NCBI RefSeq assembly: GCF_008253865.1
Contig: NZ_CP042331.1
Location: 2,728,001 to 2,792,000, forward strand
Length of the DNA: 64,000 bases
Source of the DNA: Bosea sp. F3-2
GTDB lineage: Bacteria; Pseudomonadota; Alphaproteobacteria; Rhizobiales; Beijerinckiaceae
Direction: 5' to 3'
Within the stretch, counting starts at the first letter, position 1; every line of letters begins with the position of its first letter. The translations under genes and the position numbers were made by a program. Under the pieces are notes generated by a model, which saw nothing but the letters and a program-made list of their open reading frames with translations, was not told the origin of the DNA and ran no database searches. Positions 18,731 to 27,257 of this stretch are shown in pieces.

Positions 18731-19342
18731 GGCCAGCAATCCGGCGAGACGCTCCGCCTCGCGCAGATCGTCCGGCGTATTGACGTTAAAGAAGGGATCG
18801 ACAGGTTCGGCAGCCCATTCCGCGACAGCGACGCCATGATCTTGCGTCCAGCGGCTGATCTTCCGATCTCCCGCCTCGAGAGCCCGCCGCAAATCCTGCC
18901 GTAGCGAGACCGGCCAGAGACCGATGGCATGATGGGCCCGCCCAGCCGAGGCGGCGCAGGCCAGCGGAGCTTCGGCCGCGATCCGCGCTTCATGCAGACG
19001 CCGGGCGAGGTCGCTCGGAATGAAGGGTGTATCGGCCGCGACGCTCAGCAGCCATGCCGTTTCCGGCCGGTGCTCGGCCAGCCAATCGAGCCCGGCGAGG
19101 ATGCCGGCAAGCGGACCGGCAAAATCCGGCACAGCGTCGGCGATAACCGGCAGGCCGAAGGCCGCAAAGCGGGCTGGATCGCCATTGGCGTTAAGGACAA
19201 GGCCGTCGCACTGCTCGCGAAGCCGTTCGATCACATGGGCGAGGATCGGCCTGCCGGCGAGCAGCTTGAGCGGCTTGTCGCCGCCGCCCATGCGACGAGC
19301 GAGGCCGCCTGCAAGGATGAGGCCGACTGTGGATGGCGTCAC
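18728..19342 (-). CDS. mobA: molybdenum cofactor guanylyltransferase MobA
   Basis: A 204-residue nucleotidyltransferase that joins GMP to molybdopterin cofactor to make the guanine dinucleotide form. The N-terminal GLILAGGLARRMGGGDKPL is the signature loop, followed by SVAADTPFIP with the metal-binding Asp and the C-terminal FFNVNTPDDL. It follows a DUF2478 gene by eight bases on the same strand, probably one transcript. The stop codon lies inside a RIME-like element. Confidence 0.94.
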   Translation of the reverse strand: MTPSTVGLILAGGLARRMGGGDKPLKLLAGRPILAHVIERLREQCDGLVLNANGDPARFAAFGLPVIADAVPDFAGPLAGILAGLDWLAEHRPETAWLLSVAADTPFIPSDLARRLHEARIAAEAPLACAASAGRAHHAIGLWPVSLRQDLRRALEAGDRKISRWTQDHGVAVAEWAAEPVDPFFNVNTPDDLREAERLAGLLA

Positions 19343-19350
19343 TGTGCGGA

Positions 19351-19866
19351 TCAGGCAGCGCGCCGGATCGCATCTGCGATCCAGCGTTCCACCGCCGCCG
19401 CCTCGGCCGCGAGTTCGACCCAGTCGTCTCCGGCAAAATCGCGCCAGGCCGGCAGGAAATCGCGGCGCACCGCGATCAGCACGGGCAGGTCCGCCATCAC
19501 GGCATTGGCGATCTCCTGACGCAGACCCTCGCCCAGCGCCTCCTGCTTGCCGAACTTGTTGACCATGACGAGATCGACGCGCTCAGCCAACGCACCGACG
19601 AAAGCCGCCGTCGCCGCGGCGAGACCAGCCGCATCGAGATGGCAGCCCGCGGCACTCGCGCCGAGGTCCTGGCTGATCGGGAAGCGATGGCCGCTGCCGA
19701 GATCTTCCAGCGACATCGCCATGCAGCGGTCGTCGCAGGCCGCATTATTGTGCTGAACCACCCCGCCAAGCCGGAGGCCGCGTCGCTTCAACTGTGCAGC
19801 CACGCCCTGCATGAAGGCGTCGATCGGGAAACCGCTCGTATAGGGAATGGCAGCCAGCATGGTCAT
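19351..19866 (-). CDS. DUF2478 protein associated with molybdenum genes
   Basis: 171 residues, P-loop-like in outline but without a standard Walker A: the N-terminus is MLAAIPYTSGFPIDAFMQGVA. It has conserved VVQHN...C-D-D-R-C and LVMVNKFGKQEA stretches. The family (DUF2478) is repeatedly found by molybdate transport or cofactor genes; here it is the first gene of a pair with mobA. It may play a MobB-like nucleotide-binding role, which is an inference. Confidence 0.75.
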   Translation of the reverse strand: MTMLAAIPYTSGFPIDAFMQGVAAQLKRRGLRLGGVVQHNNAACDDRCMAMSLEDLGSGHRFPISQDLGASAAGCHLDAAGLAAATAAFVGALAERVDLVMVNKFGKQEALGEGLRQEIANAVMADLPVLIAVRRDFLPAWRDFAGDDWVELAAEAAAVERWIADAIRRAA

Positions 19867-20054
19867 GGCGGATTCCTCTCACGAACGCTCCCCTCGCGCC
19901 AGAGGCACCGGCGCCGCGGCTTCATTCTCCGCGCGAGAGATGCCGGCGCAGTGTTGCGCCGCACCTACAGTCGCGCGCCCACACACTCGCTAGGGTGGCA
20001 TCGGTTCGTTTCGGGCAACCGGGCGAGCCGCCGCCTGTGACCCCGCCGGAACTC

Positions 20055-21311
20055 ATGATCCGCCACAACGCTCAAGCTCCGCTCGACCCGGCCACCGATG
20101 CCGCGCTGCTGCTGCGGCGCATCGGCTTCGGCACGCTCGCGCTCGTCCTGCCGCTGGCCGCGCTGGTCTCGCGCCGCGCCGCGGTCGTGCTCGTGCCGAT
20201 CGGCATCGCATTGCTGATCATCGCGATGCTGATCGAGGAGCCGGCCAAATTCGTCGGCTCGCTCAAGGAGGCCGTTTTCAGCCGGCCGGGACTGATCCTG
20301 CTCGGCCTCGTGGCCTGGGCGCTGCTCTCGCTGGTCTGGAGTCCCTTTCCCACGTCGGCTGCCGAAAAGGCCGGCAACCTGATGCTCGCCGTCGTGCTCG
20401 GCTTCACCGGATTGTCGGCGCTTCCGGAGCGGATGCGCTCCTCGAATCTCAACCTTTCCCCTCTCGGCACCGGCAGCGCCGGCCTGTTCGCGCTCGGGCT
20501 GATCATCATCTCGGCCTTGCGGCACGCAGAGACGCCACCTGGCGCCGTCGAACGTGGCGTCTCGATCATCCTGATCACCGCCTGGCCGGCTCTCGCCTGG
20601 CTCCTCTCGCGCGAACGCGGGATGAGCGCGCTCGGCCTCGCCCTCATTGTTGCGATACTGGCACTGACGCGGTTCGATGACGGCGAAACCGTCGCGATGC
20701 TCTTCGGCGCGGTCGCCTTCGGCGCCGTCACCGCCAGCCGCGAGCGCGCCGCGCAGGTGATCGCGACGATCATCGCGGGGCTGATGCTGTTCGCCCCCAT
20801 CCTGCCCTTCCTGCTCGCGCCGCTGGTTTCGGCGTTGCCGGACAGCGCCGACGATTTCGCGCAGATGCTCTCGATCTGGGCGGATGTGATCCGGCAATCG
20901 CCGATCGAACTCGTCACCGGGCACGGGCTCGACACCGTGGTCCGCGACCAGCTCAGGGGCGTGCTGCCGCAGCCCGCACCGGCCACGCTGCTGTTCGAGA
21001 CCTGGTACGAGCTCGGCCTCGTCGGTGCGGCCGCCGCTGCCGCCTGCCTATATTTCGCCATCCGCGCCGCTGGCCGCATGGTAGGCGCATTGGCGGCCGG
21101 TGGCGTCGCCGCCTTCACCACCGCCTTCGCGCTCGCGGTTTTCGGCTTCGCGCCGCTCTTGCCCTGGTGGTTGATGACGCTGACCGCCGTGGTGCTGCTG
21201 TTCGGCGCTATCGCCCGCGGCCAATACCGCACCGACCGACCCGCCGTGCCGCTGCCGATGCGCTCGGCCGGCCGCACGCGACCCAAGGCGGGCGAGCCGC
21301 CGGCAGACTGA
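20055..21311 (+). CDS. O-antigen ligase/polymerase-like membrane protein
   Basis: About 418 residues with ten to twelve hydrophobic segments, from GFGTLALVLPLAALVSRRAAVVLVPIG to LLPWWLMTLTAVVLLFGAI. Between late segments is a soluble loop with SPIELVTGHGLDTVVRD and LFETWYELGLVGA. This resembles the large periplasmic loop of Wzy/WaaL-type proteins, in which GHGLDT and the following E-x-G are typical. It probably joins or polymerises surface glycans. The start is uncertain: ATG 20055 is used, but GTG codons at 19995 and 20037 are in frame. No sugar genes are nearby. Confidence 0.6.
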   Translation: MIRHNAQAPLDPATDAALLLRRIGFGTLALVLPLAALVSRRAAVVLVPIGIALLIIAMLIEEPAKFVGSLKEAVFSRPGLILLGLVAWALLSLVWSPFPTSAAEKAGNLMLAVVLGFTGLSALPERMRSSNLNLSPLGTGSAGLFALGLIIISALRHAETPPGAVERGVSIILITAWPALAWLLSRERGMSALGLALIVAILALTRFDDGETVAMLFGAVAFGAVTASRERAAQVIATIIAGLMLFAPILPFLLAPLVSALPDSADDFAQMLSIWADVIRQSPIELVTGHGLDTVVRDQLRGVLPQPAPATLLFETWYELGLVGAAAAAACLYFAIRAAGRMVGALAAGGVAAFTTAFALAVFGFAPLLPWWLMTLTAVVLLFGAIARGQYRTDRPAVPLPMRSAGRTRPKAGEPPAD

Positions 21312-21438
21312 CTTCCTCCGGTGTCCGTATATCGGCGAGCAGGCTTAGCGCGCCTCGCCCATGCTTGACGGCCCTGCGCCTGACGCGCTCTCGTGCAGGC
21401 GAAGCCCGCCGCTCAACCGGGAGAGGACAGAAGCGCCC

Positions 21439-22407
21439 ATGCCGTTCGACGTCACCCTTGCCGATATTCAGGCCGCCGCCGGGCGCATCGCCGGCAAGGT
21501 CCGCCGCACGCCGACCTATCACAGCGCGGGCCTGTCCGAGCGGCTCGGGGTCGAGACCTGGGTGAAGCTCGAAAGCCTGCAGTTCGGCGGCTCCTTCAAG
21601 GTGCGCGGCTGCTTCAACAAGCTGACGGCCCTGAGCGCATCCGAACTGGCTTGCGGTGTCGTCACCGTCTCGGGCGGCAATCACGCCATCGCGGTGTCGC
21701 TCGTCGCGCGAGCGATCGGCACGCGCGCGCTGGTACTGATGCCGAAGGCGACGCCGGCGCTCAACATCGCACTGACCCAGGAGGCGGGTGGAGAGGTCGA
21801 GCTCTGCGAGGATTCGATCGCCGCCTTTGCCAAGGCCGAGGACTATGCCGCGCAGGGCATGGTCCATGTCCATTCCTATGACGACCCGGCGATCATCGCC
21901 GGCCATGGCACGCTCGGCCTGGAGCTCGCCGCGGATGCCGGTGGACGGCTCGACCACGTCTTCGTCTCGATCGGCGGTGGGGGGTTCTCGGCTGGAGTCG
22001 GCGCGGCGCTGAAGGGGCTCGACCCGGCCGTGCGGCTGCACGGCGTCGAGACCGAGGGCGCGACGACGATGACGCAGGCGCTCGCCGCCGGCCAGCCGGT
22101 GCCGATCCGACCTACTTCGATCGCGCGCACGCTGGGCGCGCCCTTCGCGACGGAACGCACCATCGCGGCGGCACGGCAGTTCCTCGAGGAGATCATCGTG
22201 GTGCCGGATGCGGAAGCCGTGCGCGAACTGGTCTGGGTGCTGCAGAATGAGCGCGTGCTGGTGGAACCCGCCGCGGCCTGCGTTGTCGCGGCTGCTATGG
22301 CACGCAAGGAAACCTTCCAGCCCGGCGAACGTGTCTGCCTCGTGCTCTGCGGGTCGAACGTCGCGTTGGACGACATCGCTCGCTGGCGCACCGAGTTCGC
22401 GATCTAG
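21439..22407 (+). CDS. threonine/serine dehydratase (fold-type II PLP enzyme)
   Basis: A 322-residue PLP enzyme of the threonine ammonia-lyase/serine racemase family. The PLP Lys is in FGGSFKVRG, the substrate loop is SGGNHAIA and the phosphate cup is GGGGFSAG; there is no C-terminal ACT domain, so it is the short, catabolic-like type. The start at MPFDVTL is chosen because homology begins there and GAGAGGA lies upstream. Likely converts Thr or Ser to the 2-oxo acid and ammonia, but ectoine-utilisation or hydroxyaspartate relatives look alike. Confidence 0.85.
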   Translation: MPFDVTLADIQAAAGRIAGKVRRTPTYHSAGLSERLGVETWVKLESLQFGGSFKVRGCFNKLTALSASELACGVVTVSGGNHAIAVSLVARAIGTRALVLMPKATPALNIALTQEAGGEVELCEDSIAAFAKAEDYAAQGMVHVHSYDDPAIIAGHGTLGLELAADAGGRLDHVFVSIGGGGFSAGVGAALKGLDPAVRLHGVETEGATTMTQALAAGQPVPIRPTSIARTLGAPFATERTIAAARQFLEEIIVVPDAEAVRELVWVLQNERVLVEPAAACVVAAAMARKETFQPGERVCLVLCGSNVALDDIARWRTEFAI

Positions 22408-22426
22408 CCTCGGCGACCGCGCGGTT

Positions 22427-22556
22427 CTAGCGCCTGCTGACTTTTGGTTGAAACACGCCGTCATTCCGGGCTTGCCCCGGAATCCATCGTCGAGCGCTTA
22501 AGCCTTACGATGGATCCCGGATCGGCGCCGCTGTCGCGGCTTGTCCGGAATGACGG
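22427..22556. repeat. palindromic element, nested type, right end decayed
   Basis: The left outer arm is CTAGCGCCTGCTGACTTTTG; the inner palindrome runs from CGTCATTCCGGG to CCGGAATGACG (22459-22555). The right outer arm is barely recognisable where the next gene ends. Together with flanks it fills the gap between convergent genes. Confidence 0.75.
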
Positions 22557-22569
22557 GACTGTTTCCTCG

Positions 22570-23019
22570 TCAGTTGCTGTTGCGAGCGACCCTGGCATAG
22601 CGGCTGCGCTTGCTGGCATAGGCATAGCGGCTGCGCTTGTGGCCGTACCAGGAGATTTCAAGCTCGCCGACATCGGCATGGACGAGGCCGTTCGAATAGG
22701 TGCCGACGCCGCCAACATTGGCGAGCGCGCGCGCGGCGGCAGCGGCCTTGCGCGGCGAGGTCGCCAGCGGCCGGAAATCAACCGCGTTGCCGCTGTAGTG
22801 CTGCGAATGGCGCGCATGGCGACCGCCGCAGGTGGAGGTGATCTGGATCGGGCCGATCTTCGCGACGAGTTCGGCGATCATCGCCTTCGTCTCGGGCTTC
22901 AGGCAGCCCAGGCCTTTGACCTGCGGCTGAAAGGAGATTTTTTCGGAAGCGACATCAGCCAGGGCGACTGAAGGCAAGAAACCGCATACAAACGCAAGCA
23001 ACGACAAGCGACGCATCAT
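22570..23019 (-). CDS. exported M15-type D,D-peptidase-like protein
   Basis: 149 residues with a signal peptide (MMRRLSLLAFVCGFLPSVALA). The mature part carries CGGRHARHSQHYSGNAVDFRP and later GLVHADVG. The His, Asp and final His fit the zinc site of YcbK/M15 D-alanyl-D-alanine carboxypeptidase-like domains. The basic Tyr-rich tail (YGHKRSRYAYASKRSRYARVARNSN) could bind the wall. Likely trims peptidoglycan peptides; not certain because the domain is short. Confidence 0.68.
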   Translation of the reverse strand: MMRRLSLLAFVCGFLPSVALADVASEKISFQPQVKGLGCLKPETKAMIAELVAKIGPIQITSTCGGRHARHSQHYSGNAVDFRPLATSPRKAAAAARALANVGGVGTYSNGLVHADVGELEISWYGHKRSRYAYASKRSRYARVARNSN

Positions 23020-23332
23020 CTACCAAACATGTAAGGGAAAATGAAAAGGATCAGGCCAGATATTCTCGATGGCCCGAGCGAAGGAGGCCTCCGCTATTCG
23101 TCAAGGAAGGCCAAATCATGGCTGCACCCTTTCCGAACTATTGCGCAGTCGTAACCCAGATCGCTTTCTGCCTTTGGGCAGGCTGCCGCTCATCTTCTCG
23201 GGCGTCCCCCGCCATTCCGTCAAAGCCCGCCCCCTGCGCGCTGCCGGCTTGGACAGGCGGCCCGAGGCTGGGCTAGCGTGCCGGACGGCACCCGTTTCTG
23301 CGCGGTCGCCCCATGCCATCTCAGAGGATACG
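23020..23332. other. 313-bp intergenic region between divergent genes
   Basis: It lies between the leftward peptidase gene and the rightward amidohydrolase gene and should hold both promoters. No clear promoter boxes or hairpins were seen. One 52-codon open frame (23118-23276) has a Shine-Dalgarno-like GGAAGG but no other support. Confidence 0.4.
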
Positions 23333-24508
23333 ATGCCCAAGACCGACATCATCGCGGCACTGACCCCCGAAATCACCGCGATCCGCCGCGACATCCATCG
23401 CCACCCCGAGCTGATGTACGACGTCCACCGGACGGCCGGGCTCGTCGCCGAGAAGCTCAGGGAATGGGGCGTCGATGAGGTCGTGACGGGCATCGGCCAG
23501 ACCGGCGTCGTTGGCATCATCAAAGGCAAGGGCCAGGATTCCGGCCGGGTCATCGCCATGCGCGCCGACATGGACGCGCTGCCGATCCATGAGGAAACCA
23601 ATCTCGAGCATCGCTCGACCATTCCGGGCAAGATGCATGCCTGCGGCCATGACGGCCACACCGCCATGCTGCTCGGCGCCGCAAAGTACCTGACGCAGAC
23701 CCGCGACTTCGACGGTACCGCCGTGCTGATCTTCCAGCCCGCCGAGGAAGGCGGCGCCGGCGCCAAGGCGATGATCGATGACGGGCTCATCACCCGCTTC
23801 GGCATCCAGGAAGTCTACGGCATGCACAACAAGCCGGGCGTGCCCGTAGGCCGTTTCGAGATCGCCAAGGGGCCGGCCATGGCCGCCGCCGACCGCATCC
23901 ACATCAAGATCGAGGGTCTGGGCGGGCACGCGGCCGCGCCGCATCGCGTCAACGACCCGATCGTCGCCTCCTGCGCGCTGGTCAGCGCCCTGCAGACGGT
24001 GGCCTCGCGCAATGCCGACCCGCTCGAGTCGATCGTCGTCTCGGTAACCGCGCTCAATGCCGGCGAAGCCTTCAACGTCATCCCGCAGACCGCGGAGATC
24101 AAGGGCTCGGTGCGCACGCTGACGCCGCAGACCCGCGAGCTCGCGCAGAAGCGCGTCACCGAGATCGTCGACGGCGTGATGAAGGCCTTCGGCATGAAGT
24201 ACGAGCTGGAATACCATCTCGGCTATCCCGTCACCTTCAACCATGCCGGCCAGACCGACTTCGTCACCAGCGTGACCAAGGAGGCCTTCGGCTCGGATGC
24301 GATCAAGACCGACATCCCGCCGACCATGGGCTCCGAAGATTTCTCCTACATGCTGGAGGAGCGCCCGGGCGCCTTCATCAACATCGGCAACGGCGACTCG
24401 GCGGGCCTTCATCACCCGGCCTATGAGTTCAACGACGCGGCGATCCCCGTCGGCGTGAACTACTGGACGAGCCTGATCGAAATCGCCATGCCGCAGCGCG
24501 CGGCCTGA
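23333..24508 (+). CDS. M20 family amidohydrolase (hippurate hydrolase-like)
   Basis: 391 residues, a metal-dependent amidohydrolase of the M20D group (HipO, N-acyl-amino-acid hydrolases, indole-acetyl-amino-acid hydrolases). Marks: RRDIHRHPEL, RADMDALPI, KMHACGHDGHTAMLL with metal ligands, PAEEGGAGAKAM with the catalytic Glu, and the late MGSEDFSYML. The start at MPKTD is supported by AGAGGA five bases upstream; longer upstream in-frame starts lack family similarity. The next gene begins seven bases after the stop, so the two are probably co-transcribed. Confidence 0.88.
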   Translation: MPKTDIIAALTPEITAIRRDIHRHPELMYDVHRTAGLVAEKLREWGVDEVVTGIGQTGVVGIIKGKGQDSGRVIAMRADMDALPIHEETNLEHRSTIPGKMHACGHDGHTAMLLGAAKYLTQTRDFDGTAVLIFQPAEEGGAGAKAMIDDGLITRFGIQEVYGMHNKPGVPVGRFEIAKGPAMAAADRIHIKIEGLGGHAAAPHRVNDPIVASCALVSALQTVASRNADPLESIVVSVTALNAGEAFNVIPQTAEIKGSVRTLTPQTRELAQKRVTEIVDGVMKAFGMKYELEYHLGYPVTFNHAGQTDFVTSVTKEAFGSDAIKTDIPPTMGSEDFSYMLEERPGAFINIGNGDSAGLHHPAYEFNDAAIPVGVNYWTSLIEIAMPQRAA

Positions 24509-24515
24509 CGACCGC

Positions 24516-25625
24516 ATGATGAGCGACATCGATTGCCTGGTGATCGGGGCCGGCGTTGTCGGCCTCGCGGTAGCCCGCGAACTGGCGCTTGCCGGGCGCG
24601 AGGTCGTCATCGCCGAAGCGGCCGAGGGCATCGGCACCCAGACCTCGGCGCGCAACTCCGAGGTCATCCATGCCGGGATCTACTATCCGCCCGGCTCGCT
24701 GAAGGCGCGCGTCTGCGTCGAAGGCCGCAAGAAGCTCTACCGCTACCTGGAAGAGCGCGGCCTGCCGCACAAGGCCTGCGGCAAGCTGATCGTCGCCACC
24801 TCTGCGGCCCAGAAGCCGGCGCTCGAGACGATCATGGCCCGTGCCCAGACCTCGGGGGTCGACTCGCTGCGCTGGCTCTCCGGCACCGAGGCGAAGGCGA
24901 TGGAACCGGAGGTGCGCTGCGAGATCGCCCTGCTCTCGCCCGAGACCGGGGTGGTCGACAGCCATGCGCTGATGCTCTCGCTGCTTGGCGAATGCGAGGC
25001 GGCGGGCGGCTCGCTCGCGCTCAACACGCCGATCACCGGCTGGCGGCGCGAGGCGGAAGGCTTCAGCGTCGATTTCGGTGGCGCCGACCCGGCGACCTAT
25101 ACGGTGCGCACCGTCGTGAACTCGGCGGGCCATGGCGCGCCGAAGCTGCTCGGCCTTCTCGACGGCTTTCCGGCTGAGCATGTGCCGGTGCAGCACTACG
25201 CGAAGGGCAACTATTTCGCCCTGACTGGCAAACAGCCCTTCACGCATCTGGTCTATCCGGTGCCGGAAGCCGCCGGCCTCGGCATTCACGCTACCATCGA
25301 CATGGGCGGGCGCGTCAAGTTCGGCCCCGATGTCGAATGGGTCGAGCACGACCAGGATCTGGTGGTCGATCCGGCCCGGGCGGAGACATTCTACGCCGCG
25401 ATCCGGACCTATTGGCCGGCACTGTCCGACGGCGCGCTGGTTGCGGACTATGCCGGCATCCGACCAAAGCTGCACGGTCCGAGCGAGCCGATGCCGGATT
25501 TCCGCATCGACGGGCCGAAGGTCCATGGCGTCGCAGAGCTGGTCAATCTGCTCGGCATCGAGAGCCCGGGGCTGACCAGTTCGCTTGCGATAGCGGAGAT
25601 AGTCCGGGAGAAGCTTGCCGCTTGA
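24516..25625 (+). CDS. FAD-dependent oxidoreductase, L-2-hydroxyglutarate oxidase-like
   Basis: 369 residues of the DAO/glycine-oxidase superfamily. FAD-binding GAGVVGLAVARELAL near the N-terminus is followed by SARNSEVIHAGIYYPPGSLKA, the stretch characteristic of L-2-hydroxyglutarate oxidase (LhgO) and its human counterpart. The C-terminus holds DYAGIRPKL and LLGIESPGLTSSLAIAE. Likely removes L-2-hydroxyglutarate, a side product of central metabolism, passing electrons to oxygen or quinone. Substrate is inferred from family only. Follows the M20 gene closely. Confidence 0.8.
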   Translation: MMSDIDCLVIGAGVVGLAVARELALAGREVVIAEAAEGIGTQTSARNSEVIHAGIYYPPGSLKARVCVEGRKKLYRYLEERGLPHKACGKLIVATSAAQKPALETIMARAQTSGVDSLRWLSGTEAKAMEPEVRCEIALLSPETGVVDSHALMLSLLGECEAAGGSLALNTPITGWRREAEGFSVDFGGADPATYTVRTVVNSAGHGAPKLLGLLDGFPAEHVPVQHYAKGNYFALTGKQPFTHLVYPVPEAAGLGIHATIDMGGRVKFGPDVEWVEHDQDLVVDPARAETFYAAIRTYWPALSDGALVADYAGIRPKLHGPSEPMPDFRIDGPKVHGVAELVNLLGIESPGLTSSLAIAEIVREKLAA

Positions 25626-25630
25626 ACAGC

Positions 25631-25734
25631 CGTCATGCTCGGGGCTTGACCCGAGCATCTCCTGCCGGAGGAGGCTCCCGTGCCTCGGCGTCCAGAGATT
25701 CTCGGGTCTGCGCTGCGCGCAGCCCGAGAACGAC
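25631..25734. repeat. palindromic element between convergent genes
   Basis: First hairpin ATGCTCGGGGCTTGACCCGAGCAT-like (25634-25658), second hairpin around CTCGGGTCTGCG and CGCAGCCCGAG. It lies between the convergent LhgO-like and eda genes and could stop transcripts from both sides. Confidence 0.6.
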
Positions 25735-25748
25735 GCCCTTGTGCGACG

Positions 25749-26393
25749 TCAGCCCCTCGCCTTGAGGAACGCTTCCTTCGCCTCGCGCGCCAGCGTGGTG
25801 ATGCGGCTCCAGTCGCCGGAGGCGATGGCGTCGGCCGGCACCAGCCAGGAGCCGCCGACGCAGATCACCTGCGGCAGAGCGAGGTAGTCACCGAGATTCT
25901 TGAGACCGACGCCGCCGGTCGGGCAGAAGCTCATCTGCGGAAAGGGTCCGGAGAGCGCCTTCAGCGCCGGGGGGCCGCCCGCCTGCTCGGCCGGGAAGAA
26001 CTTGGCGGTGGTGCGGCCGGCCGCGACGGCACGCATGCAGTCCGACGCAGTGGCGACGCCCGGCAGCCAGGGCAGGCCCGCCTTGCGCAGCGCCTCGTCG
26101 ACGCTCTCGCTGAAGCCGGGGCTGACCACGGCTTGCGCGCCCGCATCCTTGACCTGCGCGGCCTGCGCCGGCGTGACCACCGTGCCGGCGACGGGCAGCG
26201 CCTTCGGCACCGATTTCGCGATGGCCGCGAGCGCCTCCATCGCGGCCGGGCGGCGCAGCGTCACCTCGACGACATCGATGCCGCCAGCGACCAGCGCATG
26301 GGCGAGATCGACGGCGCGCGAGGCATCCTCGATCACGACGACGGGGATCACACCGCAGCTCTTCAACCGGGCAATCGCGGTAGCTTCATCCAT
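25749..26393 (-). CDS. eda: 2-dehydro-3-deoxy-phosphogluconate (KDPG) aldolase
   Basis: 214 residues. Cleaves KDPG to pyruvate and glyceraldehyde 3-phosphate, the last Entner-Doudoroff step. The Schiff-base Lys131 is in KFFPAEQAGG, the acid/base Glu43 is in VVEVTLRRP, and GTVVTPAQ and CPTGGV complete the phosphate site. I start at MDEATAIA (26393): the upstream open frame runs through a palindromic repeat. pgl and zwf follow upstream on the same strand, giving much of the path from glucose 6-phosphate; edd is not in the window. Confidence 0.93.
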   Translation of the reverse strand: MDEATAIARLKSCGVIPVVVIEDASRAVDLAHALVAGGIDVVEVTLRRPAAMEALAAIAKSVPKALPVAGTVVTPAQAAQVKDAGAQAVVSPGFSESVDEALRKAGLPWLPGVATASDCMRAVAAGRTTAKFFPAEQAGGPPALKALSGPFPQMSFCPTGGVGLKNLGDYLALPQVICVGGSWLVPADAIASGDWSRITTLAREAKEAFLKARG

Positions 26394-26430
26394 GACGACA
26401 CTCTTCAAATCGATCAGCGGTGCGCCCGCC

Positions 26431-26570
26431 TCTGGAGCATGCAGCTTTTCGGTGGAGCCACCCGTCATTCCGGGCTTGACCCGGAATCCATCGTAGAGCG
26501 CAGAGCCTTAGGATGGATTCCGGGTCAAGCCCGGAATGCGGCAGAGTTCCACCACTCAGATTGGGCTCTA
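26431..26570. repeat. nested palindromic element between pgl and eda
   Basis: Outer arms TGGAGCATGCAGCTTTTCGG and, from the right, TAGAGCCCAATCTGAGTGG; inner palindrome CGTCATTCCGGGCTTGACCC ... GGGTCAAGCCCGGAATG. The rightmost CTA is the minus-strand TAG stop of pgl. Confidence 0.78.
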
Positions 26571-27257
26571 CTCCTTCGCCCAGTAGACGTCGAGCCCCTG
26601 CTCCCGGTCGAGCAGCATGTCGACCGGCAGCGGCGCCTTGCGGTTGGCGGCCTCTTTCAGAACCGCCTCCTTCGCGCCGCCTGAGACGAGCAGGCTCGCC
26701 CAGCCCGCATCGACGAGACGCACCGGCGAGAGCGACAGCCGCGGCGGCAGGCCCGGCGGATGGGCGACGACGATGCCGCTGTCCGGCACGGCATCGAAGG
26801 TGGCTTCAGCGCCGGGGAAGAGCGAGGCGATGTGCCCGTCCGCCCCCATGCCGCTGACCAGCAGGTCGAGCGGCGGCAGCTCGACCAGCTTCGCGCAGAG
26901 CAAGGCGGCTGCGGCCTCGATGTCGCTGCCATGGCCATGGAAGGAGAGGAAATCGGCGCGCCCATCCGCCAGCGGGGCGAACTGCGCGCGGATCATGCGC
27001 TCGTTCGAGGCCGCGTCGTCGGCCGCGACGAAGCGTTCGTCGGTCGGCAGCAGGGTGACCTTGTCCCACGGCAGGTCGCGCTGCCCGAGCGCCGCGAGGA
27101 AGCGCGCCGGCGTCGCGCCGCCGGGCACCGCGAGCAGCGCCCTGCCCTTCTCGGCGAGCAGTTCCTGCAGCCGTACCGCGACAGTCTCGGCCAAGGCCTC
27201 CGAGGCATCGGCCAGTGTGGCGAACCGGTGCCAGGCGAGCGGGCCGGCGGACATCAC
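26568..27257 (-). CDS. pgl: 6-phosphogluconolactonase (DevB type)
   Basis: A 229-residue lactonase that hydrolyses 6-phosphogluconolactone. Family marks: VPGGATPARFL, LLPTDERFV, SNERMIR and GMGADGHIASLFPG with the catalytic His. Its ATG overlaps the zwf stop by four bases, so zwf and pgl are translationally coupled, as expected for consecutive reactions. The stop lies in a repeat element. Confidence 0.94.
   Translation of the reverse strand: MMSAGPLAWHRFATLADASEALAETVAVRLQELLAEKGRALLAVPGGATPARFLAALGQRDLPWDKVTLLPTDERFVAADDAASNERMIRAQFAPLADGRADFLSFHGHGSDIEAAAALLCAKLVELPPLDLLVSGMGADGHIASLFPGAEATFDAVPDSGIVVAHPPGLPPRLSLSPVRLVDAGWASLLVSGGAKEAVLKEAANRKAPLPVDMLLDREQGLDVYWAKE

Noticed and set aside
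19965..20924. Minus-strand open frame of 319 codons
   Set aside because: Antisense to the O-antigen-ligase-like membrane protein; Arg/Gln/Asp-rich shadow composition.
23118..23276. 52-codon open frame with GGAAGG upstream
   Set aside because: Low-complexity Pro/Ala/Ser-rich peptide with no helix or motif; I could not support it beyond the ribosome-site-like word.
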